Below, piece after piece: positions 8,935-18,570 of a stretch of DNA of 50,592 nucleotides. Source of the stretch: Acidobacteriota bacterium (lineage in GTDB: Bacteria > Acidobacteriota > Terriglobia > Acidiferrales > UBA7541); the NCBI GenBank assembly GCA_003166795.1, contig PMUS01000050.1, positions 1 through 50,592 on the forward strand, read 5' to 3'. A program made the position numbers and the translations under genes. Under the pieces are notes generated by a model that saw nothing but the letters and a program-made list of their open reading frames with translations, made no database searches and had not been told where the DNA came from. Numbering within the stretch: position 1 is the stretch's first letter; each line of letters begins with the position of its first letter.

Positions 8935-10668
8935 TCAGCCGAACGTGAAAGCAAATGCCTGGACGTCGGGATCCAAAAACTCGATCTGAAACGTCCGATC
9001 CTCAACCTTGCCCTTTTGCCGGATCAACTGATAGAGACGATACTCCTTCACGGTTCCGCTACCCTGACTGTCCACGTCAACTCCGTGATCGTCCAGCGGC
9101 ACGCCGCCGTCCAGCAGCACCCGGAAGCGAATTGGGCGGCCGTCCTTCCCGGGCCCCAATACCAAGTGTAGGTCTCTCGCGTGGAATCGAAAAACAATCT
9201 TGCCGGGCGCCGCCAGGAGCATCGCGCGTTCGCTGGCCACATCCCATTTTCCAGCCAATCCCCAATTGTTTACATCCAACCGTCCGGGCGCCGTGTAGAG
9301 GCCGGGCATATCCTGTTTAATCTTCTCCGGCGATACGTAGTTTTCTTGCCGCCCAAACCCAATATAAGTTTCCGGCGACCGTATATCATCCATGTCAGCG
9401 GCGGCTTGCGCGCCCGACGCACTCACTTGGACGAACCCGCTCGCCTTTAGGTTTGCGTTCTTTTCCTTCAGCAGCTGCTGAATCACTTGTTCGGACTTGT
9501 CGTACTCGCCTTCGCCGAAATGGTGGTAGCGGATCGTTCCCTGCGCGTCGATGAAGTAGTGGGCAGGCCAATATTCGTTATTGAAAGCCTTCCAGATCGC
9601 ATAATTGCTGTCAATCGCCACCGGGTATGTAATTTTCAAATCCTGAACCGCTTTCGAGACATTGGCCTGATCTTTTTCAAACGCAAACTCCGGCGTGTGC
9701 ACTCCGATGACTACCAGTCCGTCATTCTTGTATTTTTCAGACCATGCCTCCACATACGGAATCGCGCGCAGGCAATTGATGCACGAATAGGTCCAGAAAT
9801 CGATGAGGACGACTTTGCCTTTCAAATTCTCGCGCGTCAGGGGCGCGGAGTTCAGCCACGCAACGGCGCCATCCAAACTTGGCATAGGCCCATCATTCGA
9901 CAACTGGACCTCTCCGGCCGGTTCCGCCTTTGCGTTCGCGCGTGCATAGGCAACGGGACGGAATCGATCGACCAAACGCTGCTCGACTCCGGCAGTACTG
10001 GCCAGCGACACCCGCCGCAGAATGCCGGTGTCCCATCCGGACGCAATAGCGATCACGCCCACAAGAACCGCCACGCCCAAACCGCGGCGAATCCACTCCT
10101 CCGCGCCCAAAGAACGCTTCATCAGCGCGAACACTCTGTTTCCCGCGAGTAGCGCGACGGCCAGCGAGCAGCCAGCTCCCGCCGCAAACGCGACGAGCAG
10201 CAAAGCCGTGTGAGCGCTGGCTCCTTCAATAGCCGCACCCGTCAGAATCAGTCCCAGAATTGGCCCTGCGCACGGAGCCCAGAGCAAGCCAGTGGACACG
10301 CCAAGCAGCAAAGACCTTCCGATACTCGGCGCTTGATTGTCCTGGCCCTGAACTCGGCCTCCGAGGCGCACAAACGGTCGGGACAAATATTCCGCGATGC
10401 TGGGGAAGAGCAGCGCCAGCCCAAGCACGCCGAAAATCACCATCGCCAGAATTCTGCCGATCTGATTCGCGCGAACCACCCAGGCGCCAGCAAACGTAGC
10501 GACGGCTGCAACCAGGGCAAACGTGATCGCCATGCCTGCCAGCAGGGGCAAGCCACTCCGCCTGAAAGGCTGGTCCGCACGTGAAAATACGAAGGGCAGC
10601 ACCGGCAAGATACACGGGCTGACGATCGTCAGCACCCCACCCACAAACGCCAGTAAGTACAAAAGCAT
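8935..10668 (-). CDS. dipZ: DipZ-like CcdA-thioredoxin membrane protein
   Basis: 577 residues in three parts. About 1-225 is a CcdA/DsbD-type membrane domain with the redox cysteines in SPCILPVLPF and WAPCAGPI. About 260-400 is a thioredoxin-like domain with motif SCINC. About 425-577 is a beta-rich C-terminal domain, as in DipZ proteins. The family carries reducing equivalents from cytoplasmic thioredoxin across the inner membrane. As first gene before msrB and msrA it most likely feeds electrons to both exported reductases. Confidence 0.9.
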   Translation of the reverse strand: MLLYLLAFVGGVLTIVSPCILPVLPFVFSRADQPFRRSGLPLLAGMAITFALVAAVATFAGAWVVRANQIGRILAMVIFGVLGLALLFPSIAEYLSRPFVRLGGRVQGQDNQAPSIGRSLLLGVSTGLLWAPCAGPILGLILTGAAIEGASAHTALLLVAFAAGAGCSLAVALLAGNRVFALMKRSLGAEEWIRRGLGVAVLVGVIAIASGWDTGILRRVSLASTAGVEQRLVDRFRPVAYARANAKAEPAGEVQLSNDGPMPSLDGAVAWLNSAPLTRENLKGKVVLIDFWTYSCINCLRAIPYVEAWSEKYKNDGLVVIGVHTPEFAFEKDQANVSKAVQDLKITYPVAIDSNYAIWKAFNNEYWPAHYFIDAQGTIRYHHFGEGEYDKSEQVIQQLLKEKNANLKASGFVQVSASGAQAAADMDDIRSPETYIGFGRQENYVSPEKIKQDMPGLYTAPGRLDVNNWGLAGKWDVASERAMLLAAPGKIVFRFHARDLHLVLGPGKDGRPIRFRVLLDGGVPLDDHGVDVDSQGSGTVKEYRLYQLIRQKGKVEDRTFQIEFLDPDVQAFAFTFG

Positions 10669-10712
10669 TCAACTACTCCCTCTAATAGATACTGTGGGAA
10701 CCGAATTAGTTT

Positions 10713-10728
10713 CCAGGCGACTGCCTGG
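10713..10728. repeat. Short hairpin upstream of dipZ
   Basis: CCAGGC-GACT-GCCTGG is a perfect 6-bp stem with a 4-nt loop, 45 nt upstream of the dipZ start. It could be a leader hairpin or an operator. The surrounding 298-nt gap (10669-10966) shows no gene. Confidence 0.35.
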
Positions 10729-10966
10729 TGGCCCCAAAAAAACTGCAACCTACGTGCATTCAGCGAATGATTTGAAGCGACACTGCTTGTACGCAGCTAT
10801 CTGTTGCCTGGATGTATTGCGACCAAATGTAGCATAACAGGCGGGATACATATCATTCCGGCGAATGGAGTGGGGCTGAGTCGTACTTCCGGCAAGGTCA
10901 ACGAGCCGAACGTATGCTCTCCGCGTTCCGACCATTTCCTGCGGACGGCCGCGAGGTCCCGTCTAC

Positions 10967-11314
10967 TTAAACGGGCGCGGCTTCGGCTTCTTGAAGAGTC
11001 GAGTAAATGGCGAAGAGAGACCGAATACGCGTCATTTCAAGCAGCGTGATCGCTTGCGCGTTCATCGCCGCGAACAACAGTTTTCTGGCGGACTTCTGCG
11101 CGGAGAGATGAGCGCCCACCAAAGCACCGAGACCCGCCGAGTCGACATATGGGACCCCGCTGAAATCAAGGATCACGCTGGAGGAGGTCTCTAGTCGCAC
11201 CTGGTTCTGGAACTCAAAAACTGTGTGGATACTAAGCGGACCCTTCATGCGCAGGATCCGCTGACCTGCACGCGGCCCATCGGAGGCAAGTATCTGGAGG
11301 TTTTCCAAGGCCAT
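10967..11314 (-). CDS. STAS-domain anti-sigma-factor antagonist
   Basis: 115 residues spanning one STAS domain. The motif VPYVDSAGLGAL holds the conserved phosphorylatable Ser (residue 59). The family binds an anti-sigma/HPK-type kinase when unphosphorylated. It lies downstream of, and on the same strand as, the SpoIIE-type phosphatase at 11530, its likely partner. The cognate kinase and sigma factor are not in this window. Confidence 0.85.
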   Translation of the reverse strand: MALENLQILASDGPRAGQRILRMKGPLSIHTVFEFQNQVRLETSSSVILDFSGVPYVDSAGLGALVGAHLSAQKSARKLLFAAMNAQAITLLEMTRIRSLFAIYSTLQEAEAAPV

Positions 11315-11529
11315 CGGCGGGCATTGTAACGGAAGATTAAAGCTCCAAGAATTAAAATTTGGTTACAATCGCGCCGCCTTGGGCTCCGGGGAGTTGTGCC
11401 AAATTAGAAATTCGTTCCGACGTTGCGCACCTGAACGATATAACGACACTGATAGTAGACAGCCTCGGGTTGGAGTAGGCGTGGGTCAGCGAAACCCAAG
11501 CCTGACAAAGATAAGGAGTTGCGATGGGT

Positions 11530-13197
11530 CTAGGCGGCCGTTCCCTTATACTGAATCACTAGGATAGTGACATCGTCAGACTGGGCGGCTCCTTGGGTAA
11601 AGGCCTTCACGCCCTCGCGAATGGTTTCGGCCAACTCCTCCACAGATTGTCCCTTGAAACTCTCCAGCAGCTGCCGGAGCCGCTCTTCTTCAAACATCTC
11701 TGCCTGAAGGTTGGCCGCCTCGGAAACGCCGTCCGTGTAGATCACGAGAAAGTCGTCCTTCTCCAACTTGACCGACGCGCTTTCGTATTCGGCCTCGGGA
11801 AACATTCCTACCGGAAAACTCGCCAGGTCGAGTCTGTCAACAGCTCCGGAGCTGCGCCGAATGAGCGGAGGAACGTGGCCGGCGTTGACGTATTCAAAGG
11901 CGCCCGTCTTCTCGAGCACGCCATAGAATACGGTCGCATAGCGGTCGCCGCCGCTGCGCTCGCAGAGATACCGGTTCACGCGTGAAAAGATTCCAGTAAG
12001 CGCGAGATCCATCGAGGCCGTGGTAAAGAAAATCCCCTGGAGCAGGGTTGCAAGCAGCGCCGCTGAAATGCCCTTGCCGGAAATATCGCCCACGAAAAAC
12101 CCGTGGCGCCCGCCATCCAACTCGATCACGTCGAAACAATCGCCTCCCACCGAATAGCACGCGAGCGTGGAGCCCGTCATCGCGACATGCGGCAGGTTCG
12201 GCAACGACTTTGGCAGCAGCCCCTGCTGAATCTTGCTGGCGATTTCAATCTCGTGGTCGAGCCGCGCCTTGACGCGCGCTGCTGCAAACAAGCGCGCATT
12301 CTCAATTAAGGTCGCTGCTTCGTGCGCCAGGGTTCGTACGACTTCGCGGTCCAGCGCCGAGAAATTGCTCGAGGGGGCGCGACTGTCCAGATACAGGATG
12401 CCCAACAGTTCGCTCTGGCGCGCCGCGACCGTCGCGTCAACCGCTTCGATCACCGCCATTTTATCAATCGGAATCGCGACAACCGTGTGGAGATCCAGGC
12501 GTGCGATGCTCTCTCCCTGATTCATCCGTCCCGCGGCCTCGGCGTCTGCCACCGTATCGCCGACGATCAATTCGCGACGGGAACTCGCTACGCGCTTCAG
12601 CACGCCCTGTGAAATCTGCATTTCTTCCGGGCGAAGAGTTCCGCGCTGAGCGTTTCGGGCTACAGCCGTTTCCAATTTGCCTTGCGGATTCGTGAGCAAT
12701 AGAACGCCGCGCTCCGTGCGAGTCACGGCGATGGCGGCGTCTACGACAGTCGTAAGAATGTCCTCGAGTGAAACGCCGGAGCTGAGGGTCCGGGCGACGT
12801 CGAGCAGGACGCCCAGATGATGAAGCTCGCGAGGGCCGGATTGGGAAGGCGCCGGAGCTTCGATGCGCTCGACGAGTTCCTCGATCGTCGCTCCCTCCCC
12901 GACGTAGATGACGCGGTAGGAATCCGGCACGCCAAAATCTATCTGGTCGCTCACCTTAAGTTCGTGGCGGATGATCTTTTCGCCATTCACGAAAGTGCCG
13001 TGGCTGCTGCCCATGTCTTCAAGTACCATGGTGCCGTTAACGTCCGTGATCTGGGCCTGCTGCCGGCTCACGCGACTGTCCCGCAGTGTGAGTTCATTTC
13101 CGGCCTGGCGGCCGATGCGGAATGGAAATATGGCAAGCGCCACGTCGCGCCGCGTGCCATTCGGTTCAACCACCACAAGCCTTGGACCGTTAGACAT
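11530..13197 (-). CDS. FHA-GAF-SpoIIE serine phosphatase
   Basis: 555 residues. About 1-100 is a forkhead-associated domain (FRIGRQAGNELTLRD, SRVSRQQAQI, SSHGTFVNGE), which binds phosphothreonine. About 130-310 is a GAF domain. About 330-553 is a PP2C/SpoIIE phosphatase with the metal-binding segments GGDCFDVIEL, GDISGKG, TDGVSEA and QSDDVTILV. It should dephosphorylate a STAS protein, probably the one encoded downstream at 10967 or the one at 35963. It has no membrane segment, so it is a cytoplasmic switch gated by FHA and GAF inputs. Confidence 0.9.
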   Translation of the reverse strand: MSNGPRLVVVEPNGTRRDVALAIFPFRIGRQAGNELTLRDSRVSRQQAQITDVNGTMVLEDMGSSHGTFVNGEKIIRHELKVSDQIDFGVPDSYRVIYVGEGATIEELVERIEAPAPSQSGPRELHHLGVLLDVARTLSSGVSLEDILTTVVDAAIAVTRTERGVLLLTNPQGKLETAVARNAQRGTLRPEEMQISQGVLKRVASSRRELIVGDTVADAEAAGRMNQGESIARLDLHTVVAIPIDKMAVIEAVDATVAARQSELLGILYLDSRAPSSNFSALDREVVRTLAHEAATLIENARLFAAARVKARLDHEIEIASKIQQGLLPKSLPNLPHVAMTGSTLACYSVGGDCFDVIELDGGRHGFFVGDISGKGISAALLATLLQGIFFTTASMDLALTGIFSRVNRYLCERSGGDRYATVFYGVLEKTGAFEYVNAGHVPPLIRRSSGAVDRLDLASFPVGMFPEAEYESASVKLEKDDFLVIYTDGVSEAANLQAEMFEEERLRQLLESFKGQSVEELAETIREGVKAFTQGAAQSDDVTILVIQYKGTAA

Positions 13198-13307
13198 AGT
13201 TCATTGCCGCCTCGACAGATGAGGTCATGAGTTGCTGTTATGCGGGAACGGGAGTCGCCACCAATGGTAGGGAATATCGCGAGCGAAGTAAACAGGAAGG
13301 GCCCACG

Positions 13308-14678
13308 ATGAGATTCGACGCGATTGTGATCGGTTCGGGGCAGGGGGGTAATCCGCTGGTATACGCCCTGGCAGACCATGGCTGGACCGTGGCCCTGATC
13401 GAAAAAGCGTATTTGGGCGGCACGTGCGTCAACACGGGGTGTACCCCGACGAAGACGATGGTCGCCTCCGCGCAGATTGCCCAGTATGCGCGCAGCGCCT
13501 CCCGTTGGGGCGTGGAAGTCGAGAACGTTCGCGTGAATCTTCCTGCCGTCCTCGCGCGCAAGAACGCGGTGGTACAGAATTTTCGCGCCGGTCACGAGCG
13601 AAGCGTTGCGAAGCGCCCGAACGTGCATCTTTACCGCGGCCATGCCCGTTTTCTCGCCCCGCGGAAGCTTCAGATAGCCGACGACGTCATCGAGGGAGAG
13701 CGAATATTTATTAACGTGGGAACGCGTCCCGAGCCGCCCCCGCTGGAGGGGCTCGAAACAGCCGGATATCTGACCAATGAATCGCTCATGGAATTGCAGC
13801 AGGTACCCGAGCATTTAATCGTGCTGGGCGGAGGTTACATCGGCCTGGAGTTCGGCCAGATGTTTCGCCGCTTTGGCAGCCGCGTCACCGTGATTCACCG
13901 TGGAAATCAATTGCTCGCGCGTGAGGACGCGGACGTTGCCGAGGGATTGCAGAAAGCGCTCGAAGGAGAGGGCGTCGAATTCCGCATGAATGCGAATCCC
14001 ATCAAAGTTGAAAAACAACAGGGACGGATAAACGTCACGATTGCGACCGGCCAACAGACGGAGATCGTTACCGGCACGCACATGCTCGCGGCCACGGGCC
14101 GCCGGCCGAACACCGACGACCTCGGCCTCGACAAAGCGGGAGTACCGCTCGATTCGCGGGGATATATCAAAGTGAACGGCCGGCTCGAAACTGCGGTGCC
14201 GGGGATTTGGGCGCTGGGCGATGTGAAGGGCGGCCCGGCCTTCACGCACATTTCCTACAACGATTATCAGATTGCATACGCCAATATTATTGATGGCAAG
14301 AGTCTGAGCATTGAGAATCGCTACCTTCCGTATTCGCTCTTCACCGATCCGCAGCTCGGACGTGTGGGCTTGACGGAGAAGGAGGCTCGCGCCACGGGCC
14401 GCAAGCTGAAGATCGGAACGTATCCGATGTCCCGTGTCTCACGGGCGATCGAACGCGACGAAACGGCAGGGTTCATGAAAATGATCGTGGACGCGGGAAC
14501 CGATCGAATTTTAGGCGCGTCAATCCTGGGAATAGAGGGTGGGGAACTGGTGCAGATTCTAGGCGCGATGATTCTCGCGAATGCGCCTTACACAGTTCTG
14601 AAGGGCGCCGTTTACATCCATCCCACTCTCGCGGAAGGTTTTTTCCGGCTGATGGATTCGGTTCAGCCCGTGAACTGA
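13308..14678 (+). CDS. FAD-dependent pyridine nucleotide-disulfide oxidoreductase (mercuric-reductase-like)
   Basis: 456 residues. It has an N-terminal FAD site (IVIGSGQGG), the redox-active disulfide GGTCVNTGC (Cys40/Cys45), a second dinucleotide-binding site (IVLGGGYIGLEFGQMF), the GDVKGGPAFTH segment and a dimerisation domain near the C-terminus. It lacks the C-terminal vicinal Cys pair of true mercuric reductases, so I do not call it merA. The substrate may be a small disulfide or dihydrolipoyl-type thiol. ATG 13308 has GGAAGGG upstream. It is divergent from the SpoIIE phosphatase. Confidence 0.85.
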   Translation: MRFDAIVIGSGQGGNPLVYALADHGWTVALIEKAYLGGTCVNTGCTPTKTMVASAQIAQYARSASRWGVEVENVRVNLPAVLARKNAVVQNFRAGHERSVAKRPNVHLYRGHARFLAPRKLQIADDVIEGERIFINVGTRPEPPPLEGLETAGYLTNESLMELQQVPEHLIVLGGGYIGLEFGQMFRRFGSRVTVIHRGNQLLAREDADVAEGLQKALEGEGVEFRMNANPIKVEKQQGRINVTIATGQQTEIVTGTHMLAATGRRPNTDDLGLDKAGVPLDSRGYIKVNGRLETAVPGIWALGDVKGGPAFTHISYNDYQIAYANIIDGKSLSIENRYLPYSLFTDPQLGRVGLTEKEARATGRKLKIGTYPMSRVSRAIERDETAGFMKMIVDAGTDRILGASILGIEGGELVQILGAMILANAPYTVLKGAVYIHPTLAEGFFRLMDSVQPVN

Positions 14679-14758
14679 CGCCTCCGTTGATCGTAGATGA
14701 GAACCAACAACCCTCTCGAATCTTTAACCGCGGCGCGCCCGGGCCCGGCATTTTCTTT

Positions 14759-14784
14759 GTAGGGGCGTAGCACCCCCAACGCCC
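14759..14784. repeat. GTAGGGGCG-type dispersed palindrome, copy 1
   Basis: Begins GTAGGGGCGTAGCACCCCC, related to the elements at 21667, 23101 and 27138, and lies in the roughly 300-nt gap (14679-14978) before the threonine dehydratase gene. Nothing else is recognised in that gap. Confidence 0.4.
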
Positions 14785-14978
14785 ACTGCGGCGCGGAGAC
14801 GGTCAACCACGAGCGCAACGTCGCGGGGGGCCCGGTGTCCGTCGCATCACGCGAATATGAAAGCGCGGTACGGTGCGCGAGTGACGCTCGCGGCGCGCGA
14901 TCACGTTTTCCGCCTCGCGCGGCTCGCACGTCCGTATACAATGGCAAGGTTGCGCCGAAGACGTCGGGCGCTTTCTAC

Positions 14979-16187
14979 ATGGTCACACTTCAAACAATCA
15001 AGGCCGCCGCTGGCCGAATCCGCGATTCGATATTCCTGTCGCCTTTCGTCCGCTCGGAGACGTTTTCGAAGCTGACCGGCAACACGATTTTCTTCAAGCT
15101 AGAAAATCTTCAGATGACCGGTTCGTTTAAGGAGCGGGGAGCGCTCAACAAGATTCTGCTGCTGACGGAAGACGAGCGCCGCAAGGGAGTAATCGCCGCA
15201 TCGGCCGGTAACCATGCGCAGGCAGTCGCGTATCATGCGACGAAGCGCGGAATCGCGGCGCAGATTTGCATGCCGCTGACGACGCCGATCGTGAAGGTAA
15301 CAGCGACGCGCGGTTATGGCGCAGAAGTGATTCTTTCCGGCACGAATTACGATGAAACCTGCCAGGAAGCCCTACGCCGCTGCGAGCAGCTGGGCCTCAC
15401 CTTCATACATCCATTCGACGACGAAGCGGTGATCTCAGGGCAGGGAACTCTGGGCCTTGAGATGCTGGAACAGCAGGGCGACATTGATGTTCTGGTGATC
15501 CCCATAGGTGGCGGGGGATTGATCGCCGGCGTCGCCTGCGCGGTCAAAGAGACGAATCCGAAAGTCCGTGTGATCGGCGTGGAGACGTCGAAACTGCCTT
15601 CGATGAAGGCGGCAATCGAGCAGGGTTCGCTGGTTACTTTGCCGCCAAAGGTAACGATCGCGGACGGAATCGCTGTTCGCTGTGCGGGTGCGACCACGTT
15701 TCCGCTGGTGCAACGGTACGTGGACGATATCGTCACGGTTGACGAAGAAGAGATCGCCAACGCGATTCTCCTGCTGCTTGAAAAGGAGAAGACGCTTACG
15801 GAAGGCGCCGGAGCCGTTGCAACGGCGGCCGTGCTACAACACAAGATCGCGCTTAGCGGTAAGAGAGTCGGAGTTTTCATCGGCGGCGGAAACATTGACG
15901 TTTCGTTGCTCTCGCGCATCATCGAGCGCGGCTTGGTTAAGGACGGCCGGCTCGTGCGGCTGCGCATCCATCTTTCCGATCACCCGGGCGCGCTCCAAAA
16001 GCTCGCGGGTGTGATCGCTGGCCAAAAAGCGAACATCGTCGAAACGAATTACGACCGGGCGTACTACGGGGTCCTGCTCGGGGACACGGTGATTGACATC
16101 ACCATGGAAACGCGCGGGCCGGAAAACATCGCTGAACTCACATCGGCTCTCGAGACCGCCGGCTACGCCCACGAACGCGTACTTTAA
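14979..16187 (+). CDS. ilvA: Threonine ammonia-lyase
   Basis: 402 residues, a fold-type II PLP enzyme. The PLP lysine is in TGSFKERGALNK (Lys51) and the phosphate-binding glycine loop is IPIGGGGLIAG. A C-terminal ACT domain (about 328-402, HLSDHPGALQKLAGVI) indicates allosteric control by an amino acid. It converts threonine to 2-oxobutyrate and ammonia. The length fits the short catabolic/biosynthetic form with a single ACT domain. ATG 14979 begins the conserved fold; upstream codons to 14835 look non-coding. The stop overlaps the start of the next gene by 1 nt (TAATG), so translation is coupled. Confidence 0.92.
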   Translation: MVTLQTIKAAAGRIRDSIFLSPFVRSETFSKLTGNTIFFKLENLQMTGSFKERGALNKILLLTEDERRKGVIAASAGNHAQAVAYHATKRGIAAQICMPLTTPIVKVTATRGYGAEVILSGTNYDETCQEALRRCEQLGLTFIHPFDDEAVISGQGTLGLEMLEQQGDIDVLVIPIGGGGLIAGVACAVKETNPKVRVIGVETSKLPSMKAAIEQGSLVTLPPKVTIADGIAVRCAGATTFPLVQRYVDDIVTVDEEEIANAILLLLEKEKTLTEGAGAVATAAVLQHKIALSGKRVGVFIGGGNIDVSLLSRIIERGLVKDGRLVRLRIHLSDHPGALQKLAGVIAGQKANIVETNYDRAYYGVLLGDTVIDITMETRGPENIAELTSALETAGYAHERVL

Positions 16188-16621
16188 TGAACCAGCGCAA
16201 ACTGAGCGTCAGCGAGACCCGCCGGGTCCTGAGCGACATACCATTTAACAAGCTCCTGGGAATGAAGGTCTCGCGCGTGCATCGCGACGGAGTCACGATC
16301 GAGTGCAAAGTCGTCAGGCGTCTGCTGAACAGCGCGCGAGTGGTACACGGCGGCGTCAGCGCGGCTCTTGCGGACGCGGCGGTGGGCATCGCGCTCCATC
16401 GCCAACTCGGCGATCACCGGCCGATCACGACCGTCGAGATGAAAATTAATTATTTTCGTCCCGTGAAGGAAGGCCGCATCTTTGCGCGCTCCCGTCTGCT
16501 TCGAGTCGGCTCGACACTGTGTATCGGCCGGGTGGATATCGCCGACGGGCAATCGAGGCTGATCGGCACGGCGCTCGTTACGTACATGATTCTGAGCGGC
16601 CCGCCATCCGCTTCCGCGTAA
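16187..16621 (+). CDS. PaaI-family hotdog thioesterase
   Basis: 144 residues. The hotdog-fold signature NSARVVHGGVSAALADAAVGIA is followed by TVEMKINYFRPV and RVGSTLCIGRVDI. The family hydrolyses acyl- or aryl-acyl-CoA esters in the cytoplasm. It starts on the last base of ilvA and ends 3 nt before the aminotransferase, a tight three-gene unit. Confidence 0.85.
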   Translation: MNQRKLSVSETRRVLSDIPFNKLLGMKVSRVHRDGVTIECKVVRRLLNSARVVHGGVSAALADAAVGIALHRQLGDHRPITTVEMKINYFRPVKEGRIFARSRLLRVGSTLCIGRVDIADGQSRLIGTALVTYMILSGPPSASA

Positions 16622-16624
16622 ACC

Positions 16625-17812
16625 ATGTTTTCGAAGCGCACCGATTGGAAACTCGAGGAAAACGCCTACACCCGCGCTCTGCGCCGACACCGGCAGAACG
16701 GTAGATCAGTTCTGGACCTCACGGCCTCGAATCCGACAGTATGCAATTTCCAGTACGACGAAGCCGCGATCCTATCGGCTCTGCGTTCAAAAGAAGCGCT
16801 CGAGTACGATCCCGAGCCGAAGGGGCTCCCGTCCGCTCGCGCGGCCGTAATTGAGTATTACCGGCATATGGATCCCACTGCGCGCCTCGATCCCGAGCGG
16901 TTAATCCTGACCACCGGCACCAGCGAGGCATACTCGTTTCTTTTTCGTTTGCTATGCGAGCCGGGCGACGAAATTGCGATTGCGCAGCCCAGCTATCCGT
17001 TGTTCGATTTTCTCGCGACGATCCAGGATGTGAAGCTACGTCCGTTCCGTCTCGTTTACGACCACGGCTGGCAGATTGACTTCCACGGATTGCAAAAAGC
17101 AATCGGAGCGCGAACCCGGGCGATCCTGTTGGTACACCCCAACAATCCGACGGGAAACTTCATCGGGGCTGATGAGGCCGAGGAGTTACAGGCGATTTGC
17201 CGGGAACACAATCTCGCGCTCGTGGTTGACGAGGTTTTCCTCGACTACAAAATACGGGGTGCGAACTCGCGCCGAAAACGGCACGGCAGTTTTGTTTCCG
17301 TCAATCACGCGCTCACATTTGTTCTGAGCGGCCTGAGCAAAATCGCGGCATTGCCGCAGATGAAGGTGGGCTGGATCGCGGCGAGCGGCCCTGACGAACT
17401 GGTGCGCGACGCGATGGCTCGCCTGGAAATCATTTCGGATACGTATCTTTCGCTCAGCGCGCCTTTACAACATGCGCTTCCCGCGTTACTGGGCCAACGT
17501 GGGAAAATGCAACGGCAGCTTATCGACCGGATCGAAGTGAATCTAGCGGAATTGGATGAGCAGCTCGCGCGGCAGAACTTAGTTTCTCGCCTTGAAATCG
17601 AAGGGGGCTGGTACGCTGTGCTGCGAGTACCCGCCGTGCAATCGGACGAAGAGCTTTCAATCCGCCTGCTCGAAGAGCACTCGGTTCTGGTGCAGCCGGG
17701 CCACTTCTACGAATTTGCGGACGAGGGATATTTAGTTGTCAGCTCGCTGACGCCAGCCGATCAGTTTGCCGAGGGGATTCGCCGATTGCTCGCGTGCGTC
17801 GCCGGGAAATAA
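16625..17812 (+). CDS. PLP-dependent class I/II aminotransferase
   Basis: 395 residues, fold-type I. LDLTASNPT at the N-terminus, TTGTSEAYSFLFRLL, LVHPNNPTGNF and VVDEVFLDY surround the cofactor, and the lysine lies in VLSGLSKIAALPQMKVGW. The NPT start motif resembles aspartate/alanine aminotransferases. Substrates cannot be assigned; the threonine dehydratase upstream suggests amino-acid catabolism. Confidence 0.88.
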   Translation: MFSKRTDWKLEENAYTRALRRHRQNGRSVLDLTASNPTVCNFQYDEAAILSALRSKEALEYDPEPKGLPSARAAVIEYYRHMDPTARLDPERLILTTGTSEAYSFLFRLLCEPGDEIAIAQPSYPLFDFLATIQDVKLRPFRLVYDHGWQIDFHGLQKAIGARTRAILLVHPNNPTGNFIGADEAEELQAICREHNLALVVDEVFLDYKIRGANSRRKRHGSFVSVNHALTFVLSGLSKIAALPQMKVGWIAASGPDELVRDAMARLEIISDTYLSLSAPLQHALPALLGQRGKMQRQLIDRIEVNLAELDEQLARQNLVSRLEIEGGWYAVLRVPAVQSDEELSIRLLEEHSVLVQPGHFYEFADEGYLVVSSLTPADQFAEGIRRLLACVAGK

Positions 17813-17854
17813 TTCGGCAACGCACGCGGGGCGAAGTGCGATCGAGCGAAACCG

Positions 17855-18286
17855 CTACTTTTTCTTGCCGAAGGTATCCCGAACGTAGGCCACCACGCCT
17901 TCAATTTGTTCCTTGCTCAAGGTGTTCTTGAACGGGGGCATGTTGTTCTTGCCGTCGGAAACTTGCGCTTCCATTTGCGCCACCGTCATCTTCTGGACGA
18001 CGTCGGAATGGAGGTCGGGGGCTTTTAGCGCCTTGCCCGTGGCCGAGCCGGTTCCATCCGCGGCGTGGCAGACCACGCAGTTCGATTTATAGGTCTGCTC
18101 TCCGGCAGCGTCATCGGCTGCCGGTTTGGCTCCCGCCCGCGACGCAAAACCCAGCACCGCAACAGCGATCGCAGCGCCTAGAACGATCGTAACGGAACGA
18201 AGCCGCGCCGCACGTTGGAACGAAGCTTCACCAGATGAGCGTGAATCAGAACCGTCTGACGAAACGCACTTTCGATTGTCGAGCAT
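17855..18286 (-). CDS. Membrane-anchored or secreted monoheme cytochrome c
   Basis: About 143 residues. A hydrophobic segment (VTIVLGAAIAVAVLGFAS) precedes a class I cytochrome with heme motif CVVCH, and candidate axial Met is in NNMPPF. It shuttles electrons in the periplasm. ATG 18286 has GGAGG 4 nt upstream and is preferred over 18319. It converges with the aminotransferase gene. Confidence 0.88.
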   Translation of the reverse strand: MLDNRKCVSSDGSDSRSSGEASFQRAARLRSVTIVLGAAIAVAVLGFASRAGAKPAADDAAGEQTYKSNCVVCHAADGTGSATGKALKAPDLHSDVVQKMTVAQMEAQVSDGKNNMPPFKNTLSKEQIEGVVAYVRDTFGKKK

Positions 18287-18570
18287 CGATCCTCCGTGGG
18301 GATATTTGGCAGTCACCATTGCGACTGCTGCCTAGAGTCGTGTAACCTGTCGCCGAAAGCCCGACCATTTTGCACCAGCACCTTCCGGTCTGCAAAGGGA
18401 AACATGCTCTACCTGGCACTGTTAGATGCACGCAGGGGGTCAGGCGACGTGCCGGGCGAGTGAACGGTGTCATCCCAGGAGGTGGTAATCGCCATCAATG
18501 GACAGAGATTGATGCTGAGTTGCCGTTCCGAACGAACCCAAGTAAACTGTTGAGCGTTGTCGTTCAGGTT

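Noticed and set aside
13308..14678. merA (mercuric reductase)
   Set aside because: The fold and redox disulfide fit, but the C-terminal Cys-Cys pair and N-terminal mercury-binding domain are absent and no mer genes are nearby.
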